Of a stretch of 64,000 bases of DNA, positions 23,961 through 33,348 are shown one piece after another. Origin of the DNA: Verrucomicrobiota bacterium. GTDB lineage: Bacteria; Verrucomicrobiota; Kiritimatiellia; CAIQIC01; JAGNIJ01. A model generated the notes under the pieces. That model ran no database searches, was not told the DNA's origin, and saw only the letters and a program-made list of their open reading frames with translations. The stretch lies in the NCBI GenBank assembly GCA_022710725.1, contig JAKLGK010000007.1, positions 1-64,000 of the forward strand. The letters run 5' to 3'. A program made the translations under genes and the position numbers. Numbering within the stretch: position 1 is the stretch's first letter; each line of letters opens with the position of its first letter.

Positions 23961-26840
23961 ATGAAAAGTGTTCGACAGCTTGGAGCCGCCGCGTCGGCGC
24001 GGGCGACGTGTTTAGCTGGTTGCTTGCTAATCCCCTGTGCGGCGCTGGCCGACACGCACTTTGTCAGCGCCAGCGGGTCCGCGCCGCTGGCTCCCTACAC
24101 CAATTGGGCGCACGCGGCGTCGAGCATTCAGGACGCCGTCGACGAGGCGGCGCCGGGCGACACCGTGCTGGTCGCCGACGGCGTCTATACCCAGGGCGGC
24201 CGCGCGGTCTTTGGGACCATGACCAACCGGGTAGCCATCGACAAGCCCATCGTGGTCCGCAGCGTCAACGGCGCCCAGTCCGCCGCCATTGCGGGCCGGG
24301 GGGCCTCGCTCGGCAGCAACAGCGTCCGTTGCGTCTACGTGGGCAGTAATGCAACGCTGGAGGGCTTCACCCTGGCCGGCGGGGGGACCCATATAACGGG
24401 AGATCGGCATCACGAATTGAGCGGCGGCGGCGCCTGGTGCGAAACCGGCGGCCTCGTGCGCCTCTGCGTCATCTCCAGCAACGTGGCCGGCTATGGCGGC
24501 GGCGTGTATGGCGGCGCCGTGCGGGACAGCATGCTCTGCGGCAACGAAGCCAATACCGGGGGCGGCGCCTGCAGCAGCCGGGTCGAAAACTGCACGGTGG
24601 TCAACAACCGCGCATTCCATGCCGGCGGCGGCATCAGCGCGGGGACCATCGCCAACAGCATCGTCTATTACAACGTCGCCAGTTCGGACCCGAACTGGCA
24701 GCCGGGGACGCTCTCGTACTGCTGCACCCTGCCGCTGCCGCCGGGCGACGGCAACATCTCCGACGAGCCCGGCATCTTGAGCTTCGACAATCCCCATCTC
24801 GTGTCGACTTCGCCCTGCATCGATGCCGGAGACAATGGCCTGGTCGCGGGCGACGCGGATTGCGACGGAGAGGGCCGCATCGAAGGTTCACGCGTGGACA
24901 TGGGATGCGATGAGGTCTGGTCCGGCGGCATCACCGGGGCCCTGTCCGTCGCGATCTCCGCGGTATCTACGCAGGCGATAACGGGCTATGAACTACGCTT
25001 CCGCTCCGTCATCGCGGGGCGCGCCGAGGGATACGAATGGATCCTGGCCGGCAGTTCGTTGCCCGGCGCGCCGGTGGTCGCGCGGAATTGGAGTGTCACC
25101 GGAACCTTCCCGGTGGTCCTTCGCGCCTGGAACACGGGCGCGGCATGCTGCGCGACGACGACGGTCGCCATTTTGGCCGGCTTCACCAACTACGCCTCTC
25201 CGAGGGGCGGGCACCTTCCCCCCTACACGAACTGGGCGTCGGCCGCCACGTCCATCCAGGCGGCGGTGGACGCCGTGCAGGTGGCGGGCGGTGTCACCAT
25301 GCTGGCGACGGGCGTCTACGAGCAGGGGAGCTACCTGACGGCGCTCATGCGGTGCCGCTTCGGGATCGACAAGCCGATGACGGTTCGGGCCCTGGATCCG
25401 ACGCCATGGGCGACGGTCATCAGGGGGCAGGGGCCCCTGGGAACCAGCGCAATACGGTGCGCCTACCTCACGGCCGGCGCCGTGCTGGAAGGTGTCACGC
25501 TGACGGAAGGCCACACCCGCGCGGAGGGCGCGCTGGGGGATGGCGAACTGGCGGGCGGCGGGGTCTTCTGCGACGGCGGCGGAACGGTGTCGAATTGCCT
25601 GATCGCGGGAAATGCCGCGCACGATGGCGGGGGGAGCTTCGGGGGCACGCTGGCCGGATGCACAATCGGCAGCAACACGGCCGCGCAATTCGGGGGCGGC
25701 GCATTCGGCAGCATGCTGCGCGATTGCCTCGTCCATGACAACTCGGCCGGTTGGGGAGGCGGCTGCAGCGAGGGGACCGCCGAGCGGTGCATGATCTTCC
25801 GCAACACCGCGACCAACTACGGGGGCGGCGTGTTCAATGTGCGTATTTCGGACTCGGTCGTTTTCAGCAACCACGCATCGGCGGGGGGCGGGGCGTGCGC
25901 GGGCATCCTTCGCAACTGCACGGTTGCCGGGAACAGGGCGGCCCTCCTGGCCGGCGGGACGCTGCTGGGCGAGGCGGAAAACTCGATTGTCGTCGACAAC
26001 ATGGACGCGTGGGGCGCCTCCAATTACAGCGGCACGGCTTTTTTCTACTCGTGCACGACACCGATGCCGACCAACGGAACGGAAAACCAGTCCTCCGCGC
26101 CCGGCTTCGCGGACGGGCCGGCGCACACCTATCGGCTGCAGCCCTGGTCGCCCTGCATCGACCGGGGCATGAACCAGTCCTGGCGGGAAGTCGCGATCGA
26201 CGTGGAAGGCGCCCCCCGCATTGTGAACGGACGGATTGACCTGGGGGCCTATGAATTCCATTTCGGCGCCGCCCTGCGGGTGTTCCTCCAGGGGCCGTAC
26301 AGCTCGAACCTGGACGCCATGACCACAGCCCTGGCGAGCAACCTTCCGTTTGCCTCGCCCTATGCCGCCGACCCCGCCGCCGTTACGGAAATTCCATCCA
26401 ATGTAGTGGATTGGGTGCTGGTCCAGGCGCGCCCGGGGCTCACCAACGCGCCCACATTTACCCGCAGCGCCTTCTTGCGCAGCGATGGCGCCGTGGTGTC
26501 CTCCGCCGGCGAGACCAGCCTGGTTGTCGAGGTGTCGCCGGGGACGACCAACTACCTGGCGATCAGCCATCGCAACCATCTCTCGGCCCTGTCGGCCGCG
26601 CCCATTGTGTTCACGAACCAGGCGGTGCAATACTCGTTCACCACCGGAGCGGGCCAGTACTACGGCGGGACCAACGCCGCCGCGCAACTGGAACCCGGAG
26701 TCTGGGGCCTGATGGCCGGGGATGCGGATGGGGATGGAAAAATCACGGCGGTTGACCGATCGATTTGCACGTCGCAGGTCGGGAGGACCGGTTATCTCGG
26801 CGGCGATTTTGATTTGGATGGTATTGTTTACGACAAATGA
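23961..26840 (+). CDS. Secreted right-handed beta-helix protein 1 with C-terminal dockerin-like repeat
   Basis: The 959-residue protein has a signal peptide (ending CAALA). Its architecture is: beta-helix module 1 (about 30-315), a PKD-like linker (about 320-410), beta-helix module 2 (about 415-775), a C-terminal beta domain, and an Asp-rich dockerin-like pair ([15 protein letters not shown] and GDFDLDGIV). The helix turns show the Asn/Gly ladder of polymorphic-outer-membrane-protein-like proteins (GYGGGVYGGAVRDSMLCGN; NCTVVNNRAFHAGGGISAG). Such proteins are surface or secreted adhesins or polysaccharide-active proteins, and no catalytic site is apparent. It is GC-rich, unlike the next two genes. 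The stop overlaps paralogue 2 (ATGA at 26837). Confidence 0.85.
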   Translation: MKSVRQLGAAASARATCLAGCLLIPCAALADTHFVSASGSAPLAPYTNWAHAASSIQDAVDEAAPGDTVLVADGVYTQGGRAVFGTMTNRVAIDKPIVVRSVNGAQSAAIAGRGASLGSNSVRCVYVGSNATLEGFTLAGGGTHITGDRHHELSGGGAWCETGGLVRLCVISSNVAGYGGGVYGGAVRDSMLCGNEANTGGGACSSRVENCTVVNNRAFHAGGGISAGTIANSIVYYNVASSDPNWQPGTLSYCCTLPLPPGDGNISDEPGILSFDNPHLVSTSPCIDAGDNGLVAGDADCDGEGRIEGSRVDMGCDEVWSGGITGALSVAISAVSTQAITGYELRFRSVIAGRAEGYEWILAGSSLPGAPVVARNWSVTGTFPVVLRAWNTGAACCATTTVAILAGFTNYASPRGGHLPPYTNWASAATSIQAAVDAVQVAGGVTMLATGVYEQGSYLTALMRCRFGIDKPMTVRALDPTPWATVIRGQGPLGTSAIRCAYLTAGAVLEGVTLTEGHTRAEGALGDGELAGGGVFCDGGGTVSNCLIAGNAAHDGGGSFGGTLAGCTIGSNTAAQFGGGAFGSMLRDCLVHDNSAGWGGGCSEGTAERCMIFRNTATNYGGGVFNVRISDSVVFSNHASAGGGACAGILRNCTVAGNRAALLAGGTLLGEAENSIVVDNMDAWGASNYSGTAFFYSCTTPMPTNGTENQSSAPGFADGPAHTYRLQPWSPCIDRGMNQSWREVAIDVEGAPRIVNGRIDLGAYEFHFGAALRVFLQGPYSSNLDAMTTALASNLPFASPYAADPAAVTEIPSNVVDWVLVQARPGLTNAPTFTRSAFLRSDGAVVSSAGETSLVVEVSPGTTNYLAISHRNHLSALSAAPIVFTNQAVQYSFTTGAGQYYGGTNAAAQLEPGVWGLMAGDADGDGKITAVDRSICTSQVGRTGYLGGDFDLDGIVYDK
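26529..26749 (+). repeat. Direct repeat: C-terminal domain cassette, copy in paralogue 1
   Basis: Ungapped 221-base segment coding for the region before the dockerin-like repeat. It matches 29564-29784 at high identity and 35998-36218 at lower identity, all exactly the same length. The paralogue 3 copy (32919-33136) is 3 bases shorter. The near-identity of the paralogue 1 and 2 copies contrasts with the divergent helix modules and GC content around them, which suggests gene conversion or recombination. Confidence 0.75.
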
Positions 26841-26962
26841 ATAATGGCGAAAAGCTGCTGTTTTCGGCGGTGATAATCTGCATGTATCTGATCACTGCGG
26901 CATCAGCCGACACGCTTTACGTCTCGACCAACGGCCTTCACCAGACGCCGTTCACGAACTGG
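26837..26962 (+). repeat. Direct repeat: signal-peptide cassette, copy in paralogue 2
   Basis: 126 bases from the start codon to the first FTNW block. They align without gaps to 33223-33348 at the start of paralogue 4, with scattered mostly synonymous changes. Paralogues 1 and 3 have unrelated signal regions. Confidence 0.75.
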
Positions 26963-29878
26963 ATGATCGCTGCACGCACTATCCAGGATGCAGTCGATGC
27001 GGCAACAGATGGCGACATGATTTTGGTGAGCAACGGGATTTACAACTTAGGTGGACGGGAGGCGGGCGGTGAGCATGTGCTGACCAATCGCGTGATAATT
27101 GACAAGCCCATCACTCTGCAGGCTGTAGGAGGTCCCGAACACACAATCATTATGGGATCAAAAGATCCAAGTAGTGATGGATATGGCGATGCTGCTGTGC
27201 GCGGTGTCTGGATGGTAGACGGCTCGATCATTGTGGGCTTTACAATCGAAGGAGGCTCGACGAGGACATCGATTGGCGCTGATGATAATGCGTACGGTAG
27301 TGGCGCTTTTTGCCAAAGCACAAACGCGGTGATATCCAATTGCGTGTTAAAAGGGAATTCGGCCGCCGGTATTGGCGGCGGGAGTTATGGCGGCACTTTA
27401 ATCCATTGCGCAATCACGTCGAACAGAGCGAGCTATGGCGGGGGAGTGTATGGGAGCGCGGTGCTTGCCAGTGCATTCGATGGAAATTGGGCCTCGGACG
27501 GCCTCTATGGAAGTAATGGGGGTGGCGCCGATGGAAGCGTCTTACAAAACTGCATGCTGTCGGGGAATCGCGCCGACTATGGCGGTGCTGCCAGTGAAAG
27601 CACATTATGCAATTGCTTTCTTAGCGGAAATACGGCGTTTCTAGGTGGCGGCTCTTATGAATGCACTCTGAACAATTGCACGGTGGTCGGGAATTCCGCT
27701 GAATATGATGGGGGATCGCATGGGGATCGTCTGTACAACTGCATTGTATATTACAATGATGCTCCCTCGGGGCCCAATCATGGCGGTTCGACGTTTGAGC
27801 ACAGTTGTTCTGCGCCGCTGCCGAGCGGCCCCGGGAACATTAGTCGTGAACCTGGCTTGGCAAGCGCGTCTCATTTGGCATTGGCATCGCCTTGCAAGGG
27901 CGCCGGCAGCAGCTTGTACGCATCAGGATATGACATCGATAGAGAGCCTTGGCTAAGCCCCCCGTCGATGGGGTGCGATGAATTGCATATTGGCTCCATC
28001 ACCGGGGCGTTGAATGTCAGCATATGGGCTTCCTATACCAATGTTGCGGTCGGGATACCTGTGCAGTTCCGAGCAGATGCTGTCGGTCGGACAACGGCTA
28101 GTGTGTGGGAATGGGGCGATGGGGTGGTGTCTAGCAATCAAGTGTATGCCGAGCATGTTTTCACCTCTACTGCCGACTACGAAGTGGTATTTCGTGTTTA
28201 TAATGAAAGCAAGCCATCAGGGGTTGCTGCCGGCGTTTCAGTTCATGTTGCGAGTCGTATGGTTCACTATGTGAACCTCAACAGCGAGACCCCTTCGGCG
28301 CCGTTTGAATCTTGGGAGACTGCTGCAACCAATATTCAGGACGCCATTGATGCTGTTTCTCAGATTGGCGCATTGGTCCTTGTAACAAATGGCATCTACG
28401 CAACGGGTGGCCGGATGATCTATGGGGCTTTGACCAATCGCGTGGTCGTAATCAAACGCATCACGCTGCAAAGCGTTAATGGTCCGGCCGTGACTGTCAT
28501 ACAAGGGGCGCATGATCCATTCACGACTAATGGTAATTCGGCGGTGCGGTGTGCCTATTTGGGGGCGCATGCTATCATGTCGGGCTTCACGCTAACGAAC
28601 GGCTCAACACGCACCGAAGGCGACTATCCCAGCGACTATCGAGGCGGGGGTGTATGGTGTGAAGCGGGCAGCATTGTATCCAATTGCATTGTGGCCGGGA
28701 ACACGGCGTATTTTGACGGAGGCTGCGATGGCGGAACCATAAACGATTGCCTCCTAACGGGAAACATGGCGCTTGGAGGCCTCGTAGGATGGTTTGGTGG
28801 TGGCGGCTCAGGTGGTGGCACGCTGAATAGGTGTATACTGAGCGAGAACTATTCAGGGGACCAGGGGGGCGGCGCTCTCTATGGAACACTAAATAATTGT
28901 TTACTTGTTCACAATTCTGCCCGCACAGGAGGGGGCGCGTACTTGTGCAGTTTAAACAACTGTACCGTGGTTGGCAATACCGCTTCAAGTGAAGGTGGCG
29001 GGGTATATGATGGGGAACTGAACAATTGCATTGTCTACTCCAATGCTGCACCGACAGGCTCAAATCACAACGATTCCGTGTTCATCAGAATCAATAACAG
29101 TTGCACAATTCCTGCGTTGGCCGCATGCAGTAACATAACTAGCGACCCCAAGCTTACAGACCAATTTGAACTTACGGCGAATTCTCCCTGCATCGATGCG
29201 GGCGTGAATCAGGAAGGCATGGCCGAGACAAGGGATTTAGCTGGGGTATCGCGGATCATCAATGGCAAGGTCGATATGGGAGCTTATGAGTTCCATTATA
29301 ATGCCACTTTGCAGGCATTTCTGCAGGGCCCTTACTGCACAACCTTGCACACCATGAAGGTAATCCTGCCGAGCAATATGCCCTTTTCCGCTCCGTATGC
29401 CGGAGATCCGCGCGCCGTTTTGCAGATTCCGTCCAATGTGACCGATTGGGTTTTGCTGGAGATGCGTTCCGACCCGAGCAATTCGGCGATCTTCTCCGAA
29501 AGCGCCTTTCTGAGAAACGATGGACGGATTATCAATGCGGCAGGCGAAACGAATATCATCATCGAGGTGTCGCCAGGGACAACGAACTACCTGGTCATCA
29601 GCCACCGAAATCACCTGTCCGCCATGTCGGCCCAGCCCATCGTTTTCACGAACCAGGCGGTACAATACTCGTTCACCACCGGATCGGGCCAGTACTACGG
29701 CGGGACCAACGCTGCCGCGCAACTAGAGCCCGGCGTGTGGGGGATGATGGCCGGGGATGCGGATGGGGATGGAAAGATTACGGCCGCGGACAGATCGATA
29801 TGTGAGTCGCAACGGGCGCAGGCTGGCTACTTGGCTGGTGATTTCACCTTGGATGGGGTCGTGACGGATGAGGATTAG
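26837..29878 (+). CDS. Secreted right-handed beta-helix protein 2 (paralogue), AT-richer
   Basis: The 1013-residue paralogue has the same architecture as its upstream neighbour: signal ([19 protein letters not shown]...), helix module, PKD-like linker, second helix module, C-terminal domain and dockerin-like ending ([15 protein letters not shown]). A sample line (27601-27660) is 45% GC against 73% in a comparable line of paralogue 1 (24481-24540). The first 126 bases match the start of paralogue 4 (33223) at high identity. The last roughly 220 bases match paralogue 1 without gaps, so module exchange has occurred. It begins inside the stop codon of paralogue 1 and overlaps paralogue 3 by 11 bases, so it is probably translationally coupled. 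Confidence 0.85.
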   Translation: MNNGEKLLFSAVIICMYLITAASADTLYVSTNGLHQTPFTNWMIAARTIQDAVDAATDGDMILVSNGIYNLGGREAGGEHVLTNRVIIDKPITLQAVGGPEHTIIMGSKDPSSDGYGDAAVRGVWMVDGSIIVGFTIEGGSTRTSIGADDNAYGSGAFCQSTNAVISNCVLKGNSAAGIGGGSYGGTLIHCAITSNRASYGGGVYGSAVLASAFDGNWASDGLYGSNGGGADGSVLQNCMLSGNRADYGGAASESTLCNCFLSGNTAFLGGGSYECTLNNCTVVGNSAEYDGGSHGDRLYNCIVYYNDAPSGPNHGGSTFEHSCSAPLPSGPGNISREPGLASASHLALASPCKGAGSSLYASGYDIDREPWLSPPSMGCDELHIGSITGALNVSIWASYTNVAVGIPVQFRADAVGRTTASVWEWGDGVVSSNQVYAEHVFTSTADYEVVFRVYNESKPSGVAAGVSVHVASRMVHYVNLNSETPSAPFESWETAATNIQDAIDAVSQIGALVLVTNGIYATGGRMIYGALTNRVVVIKRITLQSVNGPAVTVIQGAHDPFTTNGNSAVRCAYLGAHAIMSGFTLTNGSTRTEGDYPSDYRGGGVWCEAGSIVSNCIVAGNTAYFDGGCDGGTINDCLLTGNMALGGLVGWFGGGGSGGGTLNRCILSENYSGDQGGGALYGTLNNCLLVHNSARTGGGAYLCSLNNCTVVGNTASSEGGGVYDGELNNCIVYSNAAPTGSNHNDSVFIRINNSCTIPALAACSNITSDPKLTDQFELTANSPCIDAGVNQEGMAETRDLAGVSRIINGKVDMGAYEFHYNATLQAFLQGPYCTTLHTMKVILPSNMPFSAPYAGDPRAVLQIPSNVTDWVLLEMRSDPSNSAIFSESAFLRNDGRIINAAGETNIIIEVSPGTTNYLVISHRNHLSAMSAQPIVFTNQAVQYSFTTGSGQYYGGTNAAAQLEPGVWGMMAGDADGDGKITAADRSICESQRAQAGYLAGDFTLDGVVTDED
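29564..29784 (+). repeat. Direct repeat: C-terminal domain cassette, copy in paralogue 2
   Basis: Partner of 26529-26749, aligned without gaps. It encodes the conserved [35 protein letters not shown] blocks and the start of the calcium repeat. The GC-rich codons resemble paralogue 1 more than the rest of this gene. Confidence 0.75.
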
Positions 29879-32800
29879 CCCACAGTCGAGTGTTCATCGT
29901 TCCAGTTCTGGGCCGAGAATTCTGTGGTTTGCAATGTTGCTGATGACGGCTCGGGGGTCAATGCTTACTCTTTATGCCGACACCCATTACGTTGACCTCT
30001 ACAACCCGACCCCTCTTCCACCGTTCACCAACTGGCCCGGCGCGGCGAATAGTATCCAGGCCGCCATCGACGAGGCTTCCGATGGCGACACTGTACTAGT
30101 CAGCAATGGCATGTATGTCGCAGGGGGGCGGACGCTCCCTGGAGTCAGCCCGGTCAATCGAGTCATCGTAACGCAAAGCATAACCGTCGCCAGTGTCAAT
30201 GGGCCGTCCGCTGCCGCGATCGTGGGACAAGGACCGCTGGGGACTTCGGCTGTGCGTTGCTTGTACCTGAACCATCCCGGCGCGCTGGTTTCGGGATTCA
30301 CCCTCACCAATGGGCATACCGCCACTATGTTTGGAACCGCTGGTGGCGGCGCCTATATTGAGAGCGGGGTTCTCTCAAACTGCATTGTCGCTTCCAGCCA
30401 TGCTAATGATTATGGAGGAGGGGTCCACGGTGGCATGCTCTACGACTGCTGGCTCAAGGGAAACACAGCCGGGAAATGGGGCGGCGGCGCAATCTACAGC
30501 GTCCTGTCCAACTGCACTATCGAGGCGAATACAGCAGCGTGGGGAGGCGGCGCCAGGAGTTGCACTCTTTACAACTGCCGCGTTATTGGAAACCTGGCCA
30601 CGAACTCCGGTGGCGGAGCAATAGGTGGAACCATCTATGACAGTGAGCTTCGAGGGAACACCGCAATTTCATATGGTGGAGGGGTTTACGGCGCAACAAT
30701 CTTTCGCAGCCAGATTGCCAATAACAGCGCGCTGGCTGGAGGAGGTGTGGGGGAAGATTGTGAGGTGCATGCCAGTGTTCTGTCCTCCAACATTGCCCAA
30801 TATGGGGGCGGCGCAGGAGCAGCGCGCCTGTATTCCTGCCGACTGGAGCACAATGTTGCTACAGGCACTGGTGGTGGCGCAAGCGGCGGATCCCTCTTCA
30901 GTTGCGCGGTCTATAACAACCAGGCGCAGTGGGGCGGAGGGACTCAGAGTTCGTCGAACTGGAACTGCAGCATTGTGGCCAATACAGCGAGCGGCTCCGG
31001 GGGCGGGGTTCGGTTTTCATGGTCGCGCAATTGCATCATTTACGACAACGATGCGCCCGTCCAGCCGAATCACGAAGGTGGTGATACCGCCTACTCATGC
31101 ACCACACCCGCGATTTCGGCGTCGGGGAATATGAGCGCGGCGCCTCACCTCGTTACTCCCTTCCGCCTGGCCTCCTCCTCCCCTTGCCTGGGTGCCGGCA
31201 GCGAGGAGTACATGGTGGGCGCGGATCTGGATGGGGAGCCGTGGCGCATCCCTCCGGCCATGGGTTGTGACGAGTTGTATCCTGCGAATCTAACGGGCTC
31301 TGTCATCCTGTCCGTTATCGGAGAATTCGCGCAGGCGGCAACGGATTTTGCGGTTGTCTTTCGTGCGGACACCCTCTCCGCCGTGGCCTCAAATCTCTGG
31401 GATTTCGGTGACGGCGTGCGGCTAACAAACTATCTGCATGCCAGCCATGCCTGGTCAAGCGGAGGGCTATACACCGTATCCGTCACGGCCTACAATCTGA
31501 ACCACCCAACCGGAGTCACGGCCGCCGCGACGATTATGGTGGTGGATCACCCTGTCCATTACGTTAATGTGCATTCGCCTTCACCCGCATATCCCTTTAC
31601 CAACTGGACCACTGCCGCGACAACGATTCAGTCGGCAGTGAACGCTGCGATCCCTGGCAGTCTCGTGCTGGTAACCGACGGCATTTATAACGCTGGCGGC
31701 GCGATTACGCCGCAGGGCATATTGTCGAACCGGGTGGTGATCACCAATGGTGTAGCGTTGCGAAGCGTGAACGGGCCGGATTCGACTTTCATTGTGGGCG
31801 CAGGGCCGTTGGGGAGCAATGCCATGCGGGGTGTTTTTCTGTCCAATCAGGGCCGCCTCGACGGATTTACAATCACCAATGGTCACACGCGTTTTACGGA
31901 TGGTGTGATCGCCGCCGACAAGTCGGGCGGCGGCATCTTTGCTTCCGGGGGGATTGTTACTAATTGTATCATCACGGGTAACTCCGCACGGACCGCGGGC
32001 GGCGCCCACTTCGGCGAGTACTACAATTGTGGATTCTTCGGGAACCGTGCCCTGAATTACGTTATCTGGGGTGTCATCTTCGACGGCAGCGGATATGGCG
32101 GTGGCGTCAACCAGGCCATGCTTCACCGCTGTTGGATAGAAGATAACCTTGCGGAAGACGGGGGCGGAGGCGCGGGCAGCAGCCAGCTCTTCAACTGCAT
32201 CGTCAGGAACAATCGAGCCTTCACCGGATACGAAGACAAGGGCATTTCAGCCTCTGGCGGCGGCGCGTACAGAAGTAGCCTTTATGGGTGTACGGTGATC
32301 AGCAATTCGGCCGCCTTGATTGGCGGCGTGGACAATTGTCGGGTTGTGAACTCCATTGTCTATTACAACACAGCTTCGCAGGCCCAGTGGGGACACAATT
32401 ACACGACCAACAGATACTCTGCCAGCACCTTCTCGGGCTCTTGCACCACGCCACATCCCGCCGATGCGGGCAACATATCCTCCCCGCCGGAGTTCGCTGA
32501 TGACACCGGTGGTGATTATCATCTCGCGTGGCATTCGTCCTGCGTTGATGCGGGCGTATTTTTTGAGGGGATTGAGGGGTTGTCCGATTACGACGGCCGG
32601 CCACGTGTGTTTCATCGGCCGGATATTGGAGCTTATGAGTACGTCATGGAAACCGACATCCGCGTGAAATTGGCGGGAGCATCAGGGCCATTTTCCGGTG
32701 ACATGCGAACCGACCTGGCTCGACTTGGTTACGTGCCGATGCATTCACTCTATGCCGCAACCCAGATACCTCGCGGTGAAATGCCTTCGAATGCAACGGA

Positions 32801-33230
32801 CTGGATTCTGGTTGAACTCTTGGATCCCCAGTCAGGCGTGTCGATGGCCGCGGAACAGGCGATATTGCGCTGCGACGGCACAGTCCTTAGCGACCAAGGG
32901 GGTGCAGGTCTTCATCTGGAAGCGTCTCCCGGCTCCTACTTCCTCACGATCAAGCATCGGAACCATCTATCCGTCATGTCCGCGCAGCCGCTGGATTACA
33001 CCAACGCCACTGTTTTCTATGATTTCACCACAGGCCCCGAAAAGGCGCGAGACGGAACGAACAGCCTCGTGGAAGTCACGCCCGGCGCCTGGGGCATGAT
33101 CGCCGGCGACGCGGACGGGGACGGGAAGATCACGGCCGTTGACCGATCCGTTTGTACATCGCAAGTCGGACGAACAGGCTATCTCGCCGGTGATTTCAAT
33201 TTGGATGGTGTGGTGACGACGAATGAATAA
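29868..33230 (+). CDS. Secreted right-handed beta-helix protein 3 (paralogue), longest
   Basis: The 1120-residue paralogue has a longer basic N-terminus before its hydrophobic signal ([18 protein letters not shown]). Two beta-helix modules with a PKD-like linker (about 475-560) and a C-terminal [18 protein letters not shown] dockerin-like repeat follow. The helix turns carry GGG[AV]...NC[TI]V ladder residues at roughly 22-24 residue spacing. Its start ATG is 11 bases inside paralogue 2, and its stop overlaps paralogue 4 by eight bases, so all four are coupled without separate ribosome sites. Its C-terminal domain is 3 bases (one residue) shorter than the other copies, which are the same length as each other. 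Confidence 0.85.
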   Translation: MRISPQSSVHRSSSGPRILWFAMLLMTARGSMLTLYADTHYVDLYNPTPLPPFTNWPGAANSIQAAIDEASDGDTVLVSNGMYVAGGRTLPGVSPVNRVIVTQSITVASVNGPSAAAIVGQGPLGTSAVRCLYLNHPGALVSGFTLTNGHTATMFGTAGGGAYIESGVLSNCIVASSHANDYGGGVHGGMLYDCWLKGNTAGKWGGGAIYSVLSNCTIEANTAAWGGGARSCTLYNCRVIGNLATNSGGGAIGGTIYDSELRGNTAISYGGGVYGATIFRSQIANNSALAGGGVGEDCEVHASVLSSNIAQYGGGAGAARLYSCRLEHNVATGTGGGASGGSLFSCAVYNNQAQWGGGTQSSSNWNCSIVANTASGSGGGVRFSWSRNCIIYDNDAPVQPNHEGGDTAYSCTTPAISASGNMSAAPHLVTPFRLASSSPCLGAGSEEYMVGADLDGEPWRIPPAMGCDELYPANLTGSVILSVIGEFAQAATDFAVVFRADTLSAVASNLWDFGDGVRLTNYLHASHAWSSGGLYTVSVTAYNLNHPTGVTAAATIMVVDHPVHYVNVHSPSPAYPFTNWTTAATTIQSAVNAAIPGSLVLVTDGIYNAGGAITPQGILSNRVVITNGVALRSVNGPDSTFIVGAGPLGSNAMRGVFLSNQGRLDGFTITNGHTRFTDGVIAADKSGGGIFASGGIVTNCIITGNSARTAGGAHFGEYYNCGFFGNRALNYVIWGVIFDGSGYGGGVNQAMLHRCWIEDNLAEDGGGGAGSSQLFNCIVRNNRAFTGYEDKGISASGGGAYRSSLYGCTVISNSAALIGGVDNCRVVNSIVYYNTASQAQWGHNYTTNRYSASTFSGSCTTPHPADAGNISSPPEFADDTGGDYHLAWHSSCVDAGVFFEGIEGLSDYDGRPRVFHRPDIGAYEYVMETDIRVKLAGASGPFSGDMRTDLARLGYVPMHSLYAATQIPRGEMPSNATDWILVELLDPQSGVSMAAEQAILRCDGTVLSDQGGAGLHLEASPGSYFLTIKHRNHLSVMSAQPLDYTNATVFYDFTTGPEKARDGTNSLVEVTPGAWGMIAGDADGDGKITAVDRSVCTSQVGRTGYLAGDFNLDGVVTTNE

Positions 33231-33348
33231 TTGCGAAAAGCTGCTGTTTTCAGCGGTGATAATTTGCCGGTTATTGATCACTGCCGCATCGGCGGATACG
33301 CACTATGTCTCCACCAACGGGCTGCACCAGACGCCGTTCACGAACTGG
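33223..33348 (+). repeat. Direct repeat: signal-peptide cassette, copy in paralogue 4
   Basis: Partner of 26837-26962. The two copies are the same length and differ by scattered substitutions. Together with the C-terminal cassettes it shows that the array evolved by duplication of paralogues 2 and 4 and exchange of end modules. Confidence 0.75.
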